DNA of 64,000 nucleotides. It comes from Nocardia transvalensis (lineage in GTDB: Bacteria > Actinomycetota > Actinomycetes > Mycobacteriales > Mycobacteriaceae). Both the position numbers and the translations under genes were made by a program. Below are positions 17,221-26,605 of the stretch, piece after piece (within the stretch, counting starts at the first letter, position 1; every line of letters begins with the position of its first letter). The notes under the pieces were generated by a model. That model was not told the DNA's origin, ran no database searches, and saw only the letters and a program-made list of their open reading frames with translations. Location: NCBI RefSeq assembly GCF_015477765.1, contig NZ_JADLQQ010000001.1, positions 682,001-746,000 of the forward strand. Direction: 5' to 3'.

Positions 17221-18692
17221 AGGTTCCGGGCCGCCGAGTACAGATCCATGATCCACAGCACCAGCGGAATGATCGTGCAAATCAACAGGTATTCGAAGAT
17301 CTCACCGGTGCGACGGACGACCGGCGACATCTCGGTGTGCGGGCCGACCACGCCGAATCCGACCGCGCCCGCGGCCACCACCAGCAGCACACCGGCGGTC
17401 GCCAGCAGCCAGGAGTCGTGGCCGATCCCGACGCCGATCAGCACCGCGATCAGGGTTGCCGCACCGCCGGCGATCAGGGTGCTCGCCTGGGTGAGATCGG
17501 CGAACGAGCGGCCGCGCAGGCACAGGATCAGGGCCAGCACCACGCCCAGGGCGATGCCCTGCCAGCGCCCGCTGCCGAGCGGATCGGCGGCCACCACCGC
17601 GCTCACCGCGATGGCCAGGGTGCATCCGATGATCATGCCGGACTGGTAGTCGTTGGCCGCCCGGGCCCGCTGTTCGAGCCCCACCGCCGACGGCAGCGCG
17701 GTCGCGCCGATGGCCCCGATATCGGCGATGGTGGGCCGTGGTTCGTGATCGGCGGGATCGATGGCGCCGCCCGCGGTCGGCACCGGCGGCACCGGCAGGC
17801 GCGCGGCGGCCACCGCGAGCCGCGGCGCCAGGGTGATGGTGATCAGTCCCGCGACCAGCACACCGGCGGCGATCTTGTACAGCTCCGGCTCCCACACCAT
17901 GTGCACCAGGGACGACACCCCGGCGAAGACCGTGATGGTGACGACCGCGGCGAACAGCGTCGCGCCCATGCGGGTCAGGCTGTAACAGGCCGCCGCGGCG
18001 ACCAATGCGGCGACGCACGCCAGCAATGCATGCGGACTGGCGAGGTCGTTCGGCACCAGCATGCCGGTACCCCCGAACACCAGCAGCACGGCGTACAGCG
18101 ACAGCATGACCGTCACCAGCCGCGACTCGGGGTAGCGGCGAGCGCCGATGGCGGCGGCGCCGATGGCGACCAACCCGACACCGAGCGCGATCGCGCCGGG
18201 AGCGACACCCCCGTCGTCGCTCTTGGCGATCGCCAGCAGTGCCAACGACGCCAGGATCGCGAACAGGCCCGCGATCAGGCCCATCCAGCGCGCCGACACC
18301 GGCGACCAGGACCGGAACGATTCGGTGGTCAGCTTGGACACCGCGTCGATCACGTCGTCGAACAGCGCCGGCGCCTCCTTGGCCGTCACCGACCGCAGCA
18401 CCAGCAGTTCGCCGTCGTACACCTCGGCTTCGGTCAGCGTCCTGTTCGGCGGAATCGGATCGCGGCCGATCCGCGCCAGCGTCCAGTGCTGGGTCTGCGG
18501 CGGCGCTGCCTCGTCCTGTTCGGACAGGTCGGGATTGCGCGATTCGATCAGCTCGACCACATCGGTGATGTACGCGGCGATCGGAACCGTCGCCGGCAGA
18601 CCCAGATCCACCTGGGTATTACCGCCGATCACCGATACTCGGCAGAGATCGGGATCGGCGGCGCCCAAGCCGCTACTAGATGGCTCGGTCAC
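17217..18692 (-). CDS. eccD: ESX membrane channel component EccD
   Basis: A 491-residue protein with an N-terminal ubiquitin-like cytosolic domain (CRVSVIGGNTQVDLGLPATV, residues about 17-105) followed by about 11 membrane helices from residue 140 on, the standard EccD layout. The GTG at 18692 was chosen because GGGAG precedes it. It is the first gene of eccD-mycP-eccC and overlaps mycP by 4 bases. Its promoter must lie in the 130-base gap shared with divergent eccA. Confidence 0.94.
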   Translation of the reverse strand: MTEPSSSGLGAADPDLCRVSVIGGNTQVDLGLPATVPIAAYITDVVELIESRNPDLSEQDEAAPPQTQHWTLARIGRDPIPPNRTLTEAEVYDGELLVLRSVTAKEAPALFDDVIDAVSKLTTESFRSWSPVSARWMGLIAGLFAILASLALLAIAKSDDGGVAPGAIALGVGLVAIGAAAIGARRYPESRLVTVMLSLYAVLLVFGGTGMLVPNDLASPHALLACVAALVAAAACYSLTRMGATLFAAVVTITVFAGVSSLVHMVWEPELYKIAAGVLVAGLITITLAPRLAVAAARLPVPPVPTAGGAIDPADHEPRPTIADIGAIGATALPSAVGLEQRARAANDYQSGMIIGCTLAIAVSAVVAADPLGSGRWQGIALGVVLALILCLRGRSFADLTQASTLIAGGAATLIAVLIGVGIGHDSWLLATAGVLLVVAAGAVGFGVVGPHTEMSPVVRRTGEIFEYLLICTIIPLVLWIMDLYSAARNL

Positions 18693-18822
18693 GAGTTGGA
18701 TGACTCCCTACACTCACTGGCCCCGCTGGCATCGGTCACAAACTTATCGAACAAACAGCGCAGGCGCACCCGGTATGCTGAGCGAGAAATCGCACAGCTC
18801 AAAGTATTAGGGACGCACCCAC
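18693..18822. promoter_or_regulatory. Divergent eccD/eccA promoter region
   Basis: A 130-base spacer between the divergent starts of eccD and eccA. A TATGCT hexamer at 18774-18779 is a reasonable -10 box for eccA, and AGGGA near 18809 its ribosome site. No matching -35 was recognised. Control of both transcripts from this one region would tie the motor and core genes to the AAA+ chaperone. Confidence 0.45.
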
Positions 18823-20640
18823 ATGACCGGCAACCGCCAAGCACAGCGCGCCTTCGATGCCGGCGTTCTGTCACTGGGCATAGCCATCGATGGGCAGGAA
18901 TCTGCCCGCGACCTCGATTACGCCAAGCTCGCATTCCAACGGGCTACCGAATGGGACCCCGGCATGTGCGATGCCTGGCTGGGACGGGCCGCCGCCGGTG
19001 AAGTCACCCGCGAAGTACTGTTCAATCTTTACAAAACCAGTACCACAACACTTTTCCGGGAGCAGCGCCGGCTCGGCCTGCAGCCGCGGATGCTCGCCGG
19101 GCGGTTCGTCGTCGGTCAGTACATCGACTACCCGCTGGCCAGCTTCACCGAGATCTGGCTGGCGCAGGCCTCCCAGCTGATCGCCGACGGCGAATACGAC
19201 GAGGCCGAGCGTGTGCTCGACGAGCTGGCCCGCCACCGCGCCGGTCAGGTGTCGCAGTCCGACCGCGAAACCGACGACCGGATCGCCGCATACGTGCGCG
19301 GCGTCCTGCACTACACGACGCAGCGCTGGCCCGATGTCATGACCGTGCTGGCCGGATCGACGGACTGGGACGACCCGTTCCTCGCCGCCGGTGCGCACGT
19401 GATGGTGGGCACCGCCTGTGCGCAGTTGGGGCTGTTCGGCGAGGCCATCCGGCGGATGGAGCAGGCCGAGGCCGGGCCCATTCCGGCGGCGGCCACCACG
19501 GCGCGCTTCTGCCGCGGCCTGTGCCTGCGCGAGACCGGCCACGAGGAGCAGGCGCAGGCGCTGTTCGAGAAGGTGTTCTCGGAGGCTCCGGGCTTCGAGG
19601 CCAACACCATGGCCATGCGGGATCGCAAGTACCGCATCACCGTCACCACCAGGGAACAGATCGACGCGCGCACCAACCGCTGGGATCCGGCCTCGGCGCC
19701 GTCGGTCGAACAGATGGGCCAGGAGGAGCGCGACGACAAGGCCAAGCTGATCCTCGAGACCGCCCGGGCCGAACTCGATCAGCAGATCGGTCTGGCCGCG
19801 GTGAAAACTCAGGTCGCGAAACTTCAGGCGACCGCACAGCTGGCCAAGATCCGCGCCGAGAAGGGGATGGCGAGTGTGCCGCGCGGGCAGCACCTGGCAT
19901 TCACCGGCCCGCCGGGAACCGGTAAGACGACCATCGCTCGTGTGGTCGCAAAAATTTACTGTGGCTTAGGGTTATTGAAGACCGACAAACTTGTCGAAGC
20001 CAAACGCGCCGACTTCGTCGGACAGCATTTGGGTAGTACGGCGATCAAAACCAACAAACTGATCGATAGCGCCATGGACGGCGTGCTGTTCATCGATGAG
20101 GCCTATACGTTGATTCAGACCGGGCTCTCCGGCGGCGACGCATTCGGCCGCGAGGCGGTCGATACGCTCCTGGCGCGCATGGAGGACGATCGCGATCGGC
20201 TGGTGGTGATCATCGCGGGCTACGACGGCGAGATCGACCGGTTCCTGGCATCGAACGACGGTCTGGCCTCCCGGTTCGCCAAGCGGGTCAAATTCGACTC
20301 CTACACCCCGGAGGAACTCGGCGACATCGGCCGATTCATTGCCCGCAAACGGGATTCGGAGCTGTCGGACGAGGCCCACGCCCTGCTGGTGAACGCCTGC
20401 GGCGAGCTGTACCAGCGCGAGGCGGTGGATCAGAGCGGCGAAACCCGCCGCGGCATCGACCTGGCCGGCAACGGCCGCTTCATCCGCAACGTCGTCGAAG
20501 CCGCCGAGGAGGAACGCGAATTCCGCCTCGCCACCGACGACAACCTCGACCTGACCACCGTCGACGCCTCGACCCTGATGCGCATCGAAGCCTCCGACAT
20601 GCGCAACGCCTTGGACAACGTCCTCGGCACCCTCCGCTGA
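18823..20640 (+). CDS. eccA: ESX AAA+ ATPase EccA
   Basis: Cytosolic AAA+ protein of the CbxX/CfqX family, thought to act on PE/PPE-EspG complexes during ESX secretion. The 605-residue product has a TPR-like helical N-terminal half (residues 1-280) and an ATPase half with the P-loop GPPGTGKTTIARVV near residue 364, Walker B GVLFIDEAYTL, sensor segment RLVVIIAGYDGEID and arginine-finger region ASRFAKRVKF. Length matches mycobacterial EccA. Its presence, with EspG and PE/PPE genes, separates this locus from ESX-4-type systems. Confidence 0.96.
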   Translation: MTGNRQAQRAFDAGVLSLGIAIDGQESARDLDYAKLAFQRATEWDPGMCDAWLGRAAAGEVTREVLFNLYKTSTTTLFREQRRLGLQPRMLAGRFVVGQYIDYPLASFTEIWLAQASQLIADGEYDEAERVLDELARHRAGQVSQSDRETDDRIAAYVRGVLHYTTQRWPDVMTVLAGSTDWDDPFLAAGAHVMVGTACAQLGLFGEAIRRMEQAEAGPIPAAATTARFCRGLCLRETGHEEQAQALFEKVFSEAPGFEANTMAMRDRKYRITVTTREQIDARTNRWDPASAPSVEQMGQEERDDKAKLILETARAELDQQIGLAAVKTQVAKLQATAQLAKIRAEKGMASVPRGQHLAFTGPPGTGKTTIARVVAKIYCGLGLLKTDKLVEAKRADFVGQHLGSTAIKTNKLIDSAMDGVLFIDEAYTLIQTGLSGGDAFGREAVDTLLARMEDDRDRLVVIIAGYDGEIDRFLASNDGLASRFAKRVKFDSYTPEELGDIGRFIARKRDSELSDEAHALLVNACGELYQREAVDQSGETRRGIDLAGNGRFIRNVVEAAEEEREFRLATDDNLDLTTVDASTLMRIEASDMRNALDNVLGTLR

Positions 20641-20784
20641 CCCTGCCCGCGCAAGCGCGGTCAGGGATGTAAGCGACCAAGCCCAGCCAGAAATGTGGGT
20701 GGGCAAGCGCGCCAGGGAATCAGTTGACCACCCGCTACGCCCCGGCGATGGAGCTTGCCGCCCGGCCGCAGGGCCACCTCGAAT

Positions 20785-20818
20785 CCCTGCGCTCCGGCCG
20801 CCAGGCCGGAGCGCAGGG
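20785..20818. terminator. Bidirectional hairpin between convergent eccA and eccB
   Basis: A perfect 14-bp GC-rich stem (20785-20798 with 20805-20818) and 6-base loop directly abut the eccB stop codon. It is 144 bases beyond the eccA stop. There is no long T-run, as is common for actinobacterial terminators. A second, weaker CCCTG-type inverted repeat lies at 20641-20667. Confidence 0.75.
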
Positions 20819-22267
20819 TTAAGGGGACGTGGGTAGCGTGTCGTGGCTGATCAAGGCGTCGGTGCGGGAGAGGGTGGGGCCGGGGACGAGTTGGCCGAGG
20901 ATGGGCCAGGGGGCCGGGCGGGGGCGTTGTTCGAGGCCTAGGACTGTTGCTGTGGGGGCGTCGGGGATGCCGTAGCGGATTCCGTTGTCGGCGATGTAGA
21001 ACAGGCTGCCCTGGCGGATGCTGCCGGGCTCGATGCCGGTGGCCTGGACGTACTCACCGGAGTTCGGGCGCAGGTAGGCGGCGTCGACTCGGTCGCCGGT
21101 GCCGTCGGCGGTGGCCAGCTCGACCGGCTTGGACGACTCCGGCAGCGGCAGGGCACGTCCCGCGAGCAGCGTCACCGTCGCGGCCGGATCCGACTCCGCC
21201 TTCGACCAGGTGATGCAGCCGATCGGAGCCTCCTCGGCGGTCATGATCTTCGGTATCGGGCCGGGGAACTGGTCCACCGGCAGCCGGTTCACCACGGGAA
21301 TTCCCACCAGCCGGTCCGGCGGGACCGCGGTGATCTCCTTCATCTCCTGCGAGTTCGCGTTGCGGATCACCTCTGCCGCGAACGGCGAAACCCGCTGCAC
21401 ACCATCGGCCAGCACCACATACAGCTCCGCGGAATCCACGCGCTGCACCCGGATCACGCCACCGATCGGCACACCCGACAGCCGCGACGGTCCCGGTTCA
21501 CCGATCCGGTCGATGGCCGGCGGCGTCAGCGGCGGCACCTGAACGGCCGAGTTCAGCAGCCCCGCACTGATCGGCCGCGGATGATGGTCCCGCAGCCCCA
21601 GCGAACGCACCAGCACCGAATCGCGCGGATCCACTTCGGCACGTTTGCCGTCGAACAACAGGTAGGTCTTGCCTTCCCGGCTCACCAGCAGCGCCTCATC
21701 GGCCGCCAGCGAGTGCGCCGCACCAGGTACGGACTCGCTCAGTTCGCCCGCGATGACCGTGGTCCGCGCCCCCGAGGAACGCCTCGCGGTCCCCGCCTCC
21801 GACAGCGGCACCGCATCGCACAGCGTCCAGGTCGACTGCTCGCCCTGCGCCGATCCGGGCAGCGCGGCGGGGGCACCGGGAATCCCCAGCAGCGCGCCGC
21901 GCGGCAGATTGAGCTTCGATTCCTTGACCGAGGTGGGCTTCTCGTTGCTGCCGGTGATCAGCCGCGCCGAGGCCAGATTCAGCACCGGATGCAGTGTGTT
22001 GTCGACCTTGGCGTAGAGCGCGCCGCTTTCCTTGCCCATCACGATGTTCGCCTTGCCGACCGAACCCTGCGGCCGCAGGAACGCCAGAATCGCGGCCCCG
22101 GCGACCACCAGAACACCGAGTACCGCACCGACGACCAATGAGCGGAATTGCGACCGCATGGGGTCGTGCAGCATTCGCACATCCCGGCGGATCAACGCAT
22201 GCTCGTAGCGTTTGAGAAGAAACCGGTAGCCGTTGACTTGCTGTTTCGTGGTCAACTGTGCCGGCAC
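20819..22267 (-). CDS. eccB: ESX core component EccB
   Basis: A 482-residue bitopic membrane protein with a large periplasmic domain, part of the ESX core complex. The N-terminus MPAQLTTKQQVNGYRFLLKR is the EccB signature, followed by one membrane helix at about residues 45-66 (SLVVGAVLGVLVVAGAAILA). Two periplasmic Cys (TLCDAVPLS; IGCITWSKA) could form the disulfide known in EccB. The start is GTG at 22267. It is divergent from eccE and convergent with eccA, unlike the single-direction order usual in mycobacteria. Confidence 0.95.
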   Translation of the reverse strand: MPAQLTTKQQVNGYRFLLKRYEHALIRRDVRMLHDPMRSQFRSLVVGAVLGVLVVAGAAILAFLRPQGSVGKANIVMGKESGALYAKVDNTLHPVLNLASARLITGSNEKPTSVKESKLNLPRGALLGIPGAPAALPGSAQGEQSTWTLCDAVPLSEAGTARRSSGARTTVIAGELSESVPGAAHSLAADEALLVSREGKTYLLFDGKRAEVDPRDSVLVRSLGLRDHHPRPISAGLLNSAVQVPPLTPPAIDRIGEPGPSRLSGVPIGGVIRVQRVDSAELYVVLADGVQRVSPFAAEVIRNANSQEMKEITAVPPDRLVGIPVVNRLPVDQFPGPIPKIMTAEEAPIGCITWSKAESDPAATVTLLAGRALPLPESSKPVELATADGTGDRVDAAYLRPNSGEYVQATGIEPGSIRQGSLFYIADNGIRYGIPDAPTATVLGLEQRPRPAPWPILGQLVPGPTLSRTDALISHDTLPTSP

Positions 22268-22361
22268 GACGCCTCCGAATCAGCCCGGTGGAAACGCGGC
22301 AGGTTGTTTGCCGCAGCAGTCAGAGTAGCGAAGCGGACGAAGTTCGGTCCATGATGAGCGC
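22268..22361. promoter_or_regulatory. Divergent eccB/eccE promoter region
   Basis: Only 94 bases separate the two divergent start codons, so the eccB and eccE promoters must overlap or lie back to back here. No consensus promoter boxes were recognised with confidence. Confidence 0.35.
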
Positions 22362-24077
22362 ATGGGCCCCACCACAGCAGGCACCGACTCGAGTCATTCG
22401 GCGGCGCCGCTGCGTTCACCACAATTCTGGTTGTTTCGAATTCTGCCGCTGCGATTGGTCATTCCGGTCGCACTGATCGCGGTCGTGGCCTCGCTCGTCG
22501 CCGTCGCCTTCGGCGCGATGGCCGCGGTCGCCGCGGGGATAGCCGCGCTGATCCTCGCCGTGGGCCTGATCCCGGTGCGCGGCCGATCGGTGGCGGCGGC
22601 GCTGGACGAGGAGATCACCTTCCGCTGGAATGCGTTCCGCAACCGCTCCACGGCGACCAACCAGGCACCGTTCGACGTTCCCCTGCCCGAGGGCGGCACC
22701 TACGGCATGCGCTGGGACGGCGCCCACCTGCTCACCATGCTGCGCATCGAGGCTCAGCCGCGCACGGTGACGCTGCTCAGTCCGCGCTCGCTGATCTCCG
22801 ACGACATGATGCCGTTGCCGGAGATCGCGCGCTGCCTCGACCAATTCGATATCGAGCTGGCCTCGATCGATGTGATCAGCACCGGCGCCCGCACCGCCGG
22901 GGCGGGCCCGGTGGCGCGGCTGTACGAACAGGTCCTCGGCCCGCTGCCCGCGGTCGCCCATCGCACGGTGTGGGTGGTGCTGCGGTTGGATCCGCTCGCC
23001 AACGCCGCGGCCGTGAATCGGCGCGGCGGCGGGGCCACCGGCACCCTGCGGAGCGCCATCGTCGCCACCCGCCGGGTAGCCAACCGGCTGGCCGCGCGCG
23101 GCCTGTCCGCCGCGGTGCTGTCGGCCGCCGAGATGACCGCCGCGGTCCACCATCTCACCCGCAACATTCCGCTGGACCAGATCACCGAGACGCCACGCAG
23201 CCTGGTGCACAACGAGATTCACTCGACCCTGTATCGGATGGCACCGGAGGCGCTGGGACCGGCCGGAATCGCCGCGGTCTGGTCGACCTCGACCCTGGGC
23301 ACCACGGTCACGGTGCGCATGCAACGGGCCACCGGCCCGAAGGCGCAGGCGGGTGACGCCGGTATCGAGGTCACCGCACTGGCCCGCTTCGACACCTGGG
23401 GCCAGCCGGTCCAGGTCACCGCGGCGGGCCTGCTGCCGCTGCCCGGGCGGCAGCTGCGGGCGCTGATGTACACGCTGCCGATCGCCGCCCAGGGCCAGCA
23501 GTTCGCCCCGGAAAGCTATCTGGGCGAACCGGATTCGCTGACCGACCTGCCGATGCCGATCGCCGGATGCGGACAGCTGATCGGCGCGGACGCCTCCGGT
23601 CAGGGCGTGGCGCTGCCGCTGGTCGGACAGCATGTGCGGCGGGTGGAGATCATCGGCTCGCTGCTGGTCGCCCAGCAGGTGATCCTGCGGGCCATCGCAC
23701 TGGGCGCCTCGGTGGTGGTGCACACCAATCGCCACGATGCGTGGCGGGCGATGGTCGCCGATGTCGGTGCGCCGCAGTCGTTGACGCTGGCGTCCTGGTC
23801 GGCGGGCTCACAGCAGGCCAATGCGCACCGCTTCGCCAGCGTCGTCGTCTACGACGGCATTCCCCCGACCGGACACCACTCCGATGTCACGATCGTGCTG
23901 CTGCGCAGCGCCCCGGTGCCGCATGACAATTTCGAACCGGACGTGGTGCTGACCGAGGATCCGCACACACCCAATCTGGTGACGGTGCGCACCGACAGCG
24001 GGACCAAAACGGTCCGCATGGTCGCGACACCCTCCGAACTGTCCTACCTGCACGTGCATCGCGCGGCGCGGGTCTGA
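22362..24077 (+). CDS. eccE: ESX core component EccE
   Basis: A 571-residue protein with two N-terminal membrane helices (LVIPVALIAVVASLVAVAFG and AVAAGIAALILAVGLIPV), followed by a soluble domain with LYEQVLGPLPAVAHRTVWVV and VLSAAEMTAAVHHLTRNIPL, typical of EccE. EccE stabilises the ESX membrane complex and is present in ESX-1, -2, -3 and -5 but absent from ESX-4. Its 3' end meets the Esx operon at a shared terminator hairpin. Confidence 0.93.
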   Translation: MGPTTAGTDSSHSAAPLRSPQFWLFRILPLRLVIPVALIAVVASLVAVAFGAMAAVAAGIAALILAVGLIPVRGRSVAAALDEEITFRWNAFRNRSTATNQAPFDVPLPEGGTYGMRWDGAHLLTMLRIEAQPRTVTLLSPRSLISDDMMPLPEIARCLDQFDIELASIDVISTGARTAGAGPVARLYEQVLGPLPAVAHRTVWVVLRLDPLANAAAVNRRGGGATGTLRSAIVATRRVANRLAARGLSAAVLSAAEMTAAVHHLTRNIPLDQITETPRSLVHNEIHSTLYRMAPEALGPAGIAAVWSTSTLGTTVTVRMQRATGPKAQAGDAGIEVTALARFDTWGQPVQVTAAGLLPLPGRQLRALMYTLPIAAQGQQFAPESYLGEPDSLTDLPMPIAGCGQLIGADASGQGVALPLVGQHVRRVEIIGSLLVAQQVILRAIALGASVVVHTNRHDAWRAMVADVGAPQSLTLASWSAGSQQANAHRFASVVVYDGIPPTGHHSDVTIVLLRSAPVPHDNFEPDVVLTEDPHTPNLVTVRTDSGTKTVRMVATPSELSYLHVHRAARV

Positions 24078-24096
24078 CGCCAGGCCGAAATACCAA

Positions 24097-24130
24097 GCGC
24101 CCCGGCCCTTCTCGTGAATGGCCGGGGCGC
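24097..24130. terminator. Bidirectional terminator between eccE and the esx operon
   Basis: An 11-bp perfect GC stem (24097-24107 with 24120-24130) and a 12-base loop lie 19 bases past the eccE stop and 26 bases past the last esx stop. It is the natural end of both convergent transcripts. Confidence 0.8.
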
Positions 24131-24156
24131 TCTGGTCGCTGCGATCGGGCCGCCGA

Positions 24157-24447
24157 TCAGAAGGCGTTGTACACCTTGTTGTCGGCCGCCTTCGCATTGC
24201 CGAAAGCCGCGTCCACGGCGTCGCGCAACCGCTCCAGCTTCTGGTGGGTGTCCTCGAACTCCTTCTCCCACTTGCCGTATGCGGTCTTGAAACCCTCGGC
24301 GCCCTCGTTGTCCTCCCAGGCCACGTTGACCAGCTTGTTGTGGGCCGCGACCAGCGCGTCGTGGTACCCGTCGAGGTCCTTGTAGTAGCCGTCGAGCTCC
24401 GCGAGCAGGGTGTCCCGTGTCGCGTCGTCGTACTTCATGTCGCCCAT
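24157..24447 (-). CDS. WXG100 (EsxA/ESAT-6-like) secreted protein
   Basis: A 96-residue helical hairpin starting MGDMKYDDATRDTLLAELDG. The turn reads VAWEDNEGAEGF: the Trp is kept but the exact W-x-G is not, a variant seen in some WXG100 proteins. No C-terminal YxxxD/E was found; it ends NKVYNAF. It starts 31 bases after the EsxB-like gene, so the two are expected to be co-expressed, dimerise and be exported by the ESX machine. Confidence 0.88.
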   Translation of the reverse strand: MGDMKYDDATRDTLLAELDGYYKDLDGYHDALVAAHNKLVNVAWEDNEGAEGFKTAYGKWEKEFEDTHQKLERLRDAVDAAFGNAKAADNKVYNAF

Positions 24448-24478
24448 GAGCGCTCCCCTTCCAGGAAAAGTCGTGTCG

Positions 24479-24775
24479 TCAGATGAGGTTGGTCAGCGCA
24501 TCGACGTTCTCGGCGTCGACGTTGGTCAGGGTCTTGTTGCCCTCGGAGACCGTTTCCTTGATCTCGTCGAGGCGGTCGTTGATCCGCTTGACCTCGGACT
24601 GCCAGTCCTCGGAGGCCTTCTGGCCCGCGACCGCGGCCTCGCCCTGCCAGCCCGCGCGGGCGGCGTCGAAGGTCGATTGCACATTGCTGATCGTGCGCGA
24701 AATGCCGTCGCACGCGTCGAGCAGTTCGTTCACCACCGCCGCCGCTTCGGCGGCCTTGAGCTGAGTTCCAGCCAT
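24479..24775 (-). CDS. WXG100 (EsxB/CFP-10-like) secreted protein
   Basis: A 98-residue protein with the classic bend AARAGWQGEAAVAGQ between two long helices. It starts MAGTQLKAAEAAAVVNELLD and ends DALTNLI. It precedes the EsxA-like gene in the same transcript, the usual CFP-10/ESAT-6 order. No YxxxD/E motif is seen in its C-terminal end, so the export signal of the pair may be supplied elsewhere. Confidence 0.92.
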   Translation of the reverse strand: MAGTQLKAAEAAAVVNELLDACDGISRTISNVQSTFDAARAGWQGEAAVAGQKASEDWQSEVKRINDRLDEIKETVSEGNKTLTNVDAENVDALTNLI

Positions 24776-24831
24776 TGTTCACCTTCTTGTTCGCAGTGCT
24801 GATATTGCTGTGGTCGTAACCGATGTCCGGA

Positions 24832-25620
24832 CTAGGGCATCCACCTTCCTCCGGGCAGGGATTCGACCAGCGCGGAAATCGCCTGTGCGATGCGATGATC
24901 GGTGCCCGGTGTAAAGGTGGACCAGACCCTCAGGTCCGGGGCGGCGCCGGGGCTGGCGACGATACGACCGCGCGACGTGTCGTATACGGCGACCGCTCCG
25001 GACGATCTGATGGTCACGCCGTCGTCGTAGGCGTAGGCGACGATCTCGGCGTGCGCATGGCAGTCGGCCATGGCGAGCCCGAACTCGATCGCGTCTCGTT
25101 CCGCGGCGCCCAGCCCGTACAGGATCTGGCTGTAGTCGCTGGACGCAACGGCCGCATCGAGACGTTCGCGCAATTCGTCGGCGGGTGCGCTGATGCTCGT
25201 GATCGCCGCCGGCGGGCACGGGCCCAGCGCCTCCAGGACCGGCCGTGCCAATGCCGCGCCGTCGTCGTCGGCCCAGGTGGTGGTCACCTCGAAGGTGTCG
25301 CCGGACCGGGTCGCCACCGCGTGCTGACCGCCCTGGCGGGCCAGGCAGACCTGGCGTACCCCGGAGGCGGTGTAGAGGCGGGCGGCCAGCTCGCGTTCCG
25401 GTTGCGACAGAATCCGCAGGGCCGCAGCGAGTTCGGCGTCCACGTCGTCGTGCCGGTCGACCAGTCCCCGATGCCGTAGCCCGTCCATCGCCGCACCGAG
25501 CGCGGCGGTCCAGGCCTCCACCGAATCCTGTTGCGGACCGACACCGAGGACCAGTGGCAGCGTCTGCACACCCAGCAGGTCCGACACCGCGAGCAGCCCG
25601 TCGTTGGTCATCGTGGTCAT
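24832..25620 (-). CDS. ESX chaperone EspG (first of three)
   Basis: A 262-residue cytosolic protein with an EspG layout: N-terminal MTTMTNDGLLAVSDLLGVQT, the central strand RQVCLARQGGQHAVATRSGD and C-terminal RIAQAISALVESLPGGRWMP. EspG binds the tip of PPE proteins and delivers PE/PPE dimers to the ESX machine. The ATG at 25620 overlaps the PPE stop (ATGA), so the chaperone is made together with its probable client. It differs strongly from the other two EspG proteins of this window (29547, 32162), as expected for client-specific chaperones. Confidence 0.85.
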   Translation of the reverse strand: MTTMTNDGLLAVSDLLGVQTLPLVLGVGPQQDSVEAWTAALGAAMDGLRHRGLVDRHDDVDAELAAALRILSQPERELAARLYTASGVRQVCLARQGGQHAVATRSGDTFEVTTTWADDDGAALARPVLEALGPCPPAAITSISAPADELRERLDAAVASSDYSQILYGLGAAERDAIEFGLAMADCHAHAEIVAYAYDDGVTIRSSGAVAVYDTSRGRIVASPGAAPDLRVWSTFTPGTDHRIAQAISALVESLPGGRWMP

Positions 25621-26594
25621 GAGGCCTGCCCGGGTGCGGTCGTGCGCGGCTGCTCGGCCCCGCCGAGAACCGGTGGGGCGGCCGCGATTCCGGCCTCGAT
25701 CTCCAATCCCTCGCCGGGACGGTCGGCCGCGGCCGCGGCACGGACGGTGCGCTCGGCATCCGACAGCGCGGTGGACGGCGCCACACTTCCCGGCACCATG
25801 CCGCGCCCGGTGCTCGACTCGGTCGAGGTCGACGTCGACGGCAGCGGACTGGCTTGCGCCTCCGGCACCACCTGGACGGTCTGGGTGCGGTAGGCGCTCG
25901 GGACACGCGGCATCTCGACCGCGCCGAGACGTCCGGCCAACGCGGCCGGAAAAGCGCCGGACGCGACGGCCGGAGCGACCGCAGGCGACGGAGGCGCTGT
26001 GGCGGAGACCTGTTCGGCCTCCAACGCCGCCGCGGAGGCGATCACCGGCGGCGGCTGCTGCTCCCAGGGTGTCGCCAGCGGGGCCGCCGCCGACTCGTAG
26101 CTGCGCATGACCCGGGCCGCACCGGCCTTGGCCAGATCCTGTTGGGCGTCGACCTGTGCCGCCGCCCCGACGAGTGGGGCGCCGAGTCCGGCGCCCACCT
26201 GCTCGATCGCCTGCTTCGCCGCTTCCAGGGCGGCGATCTCGGCGACGTGCGGCATGGCCATCCGGGCCACCTCGTGGGCGGTGGCCTGACCACCGGCATG
26301 GGCGGCATTGCGACCCGCGGCGGTCGCGGCGTCCATCAGCCACTCCCGCAGTTTGGTGATCCGCTCCAGCACCATCTCGCTGCCCTCGGATCGCCATGCC
26401 TCGCGGACGGTGTTGATGATGCGGTCGTACTCGATCACGGCCGCACCGAAACTCGCGGCCAATTGAGTCCACGCCGCGGCGGCCTCGGCCATCGGCACCG
26501 CGCCAGGACCCGTGGTGAGGTCGCGCGCCAGTTGCTCGGTGGGCCTGGCTTCCCAGACCACACCGGTGAAACCGGGGACCGGAGGTTCGACCAT
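25617..26594 (-). CDS. PPE family protein
   Basis: A 325-residue protein that begins MVEPPVPGFTGVVWEARPTE, with the PPE-type N-terminus and the helix AWTQLAASFGAAVIEYDRII. Trp in the turn VREAWRSEGSEMV takes the place of the WXG bend. A Pro/Ala/Ser-rich C-terminal half from about residue 190 looks disordered. It follows the PE gene by 11 bases and overlaps EspG by 4, the standard PE-PPE-EspG module. Confidence 0.87.
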   Translation of the reverse strand: MVEPPVPGFTGVVWEARPTEQLARDLTTGPGAVPMAEAAAAWTQLAASFGAAVIEYDRIINTVREAWRSEGSEMVLERITKLREWLMDAATAAGRNAAHAGGQATAHEVARMAMPHVAEIAALEAAKQAIEQVGAGLGAPLVGAAAQVDAQQDLAKAGAARVMRSYESAAAPLATPWEQQPPPVIASAAALEAEQVSATAPPSPAVAPAVASGAFPAALAGRLGAVEMPRVPSAYRTQTVQVVPEAQASPLPSTSTSTESSTGRGMVPGSVAPSTALSDAERTVRAAAAADRPGEGLEIEAGIAAAPPVLGGAEQPRTTAPGQAS

Positions 26595-26605
26595 GGTGCC
26601 CCGTG

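Noticed and set aside
17181..19001. A 606-codon plus-strand open frame across mycP, eccD and the start of eccA
   Set aside because: It overlaps clear eccD and eccA coding sequence and is His/Arg/Gln-rich with no family features.
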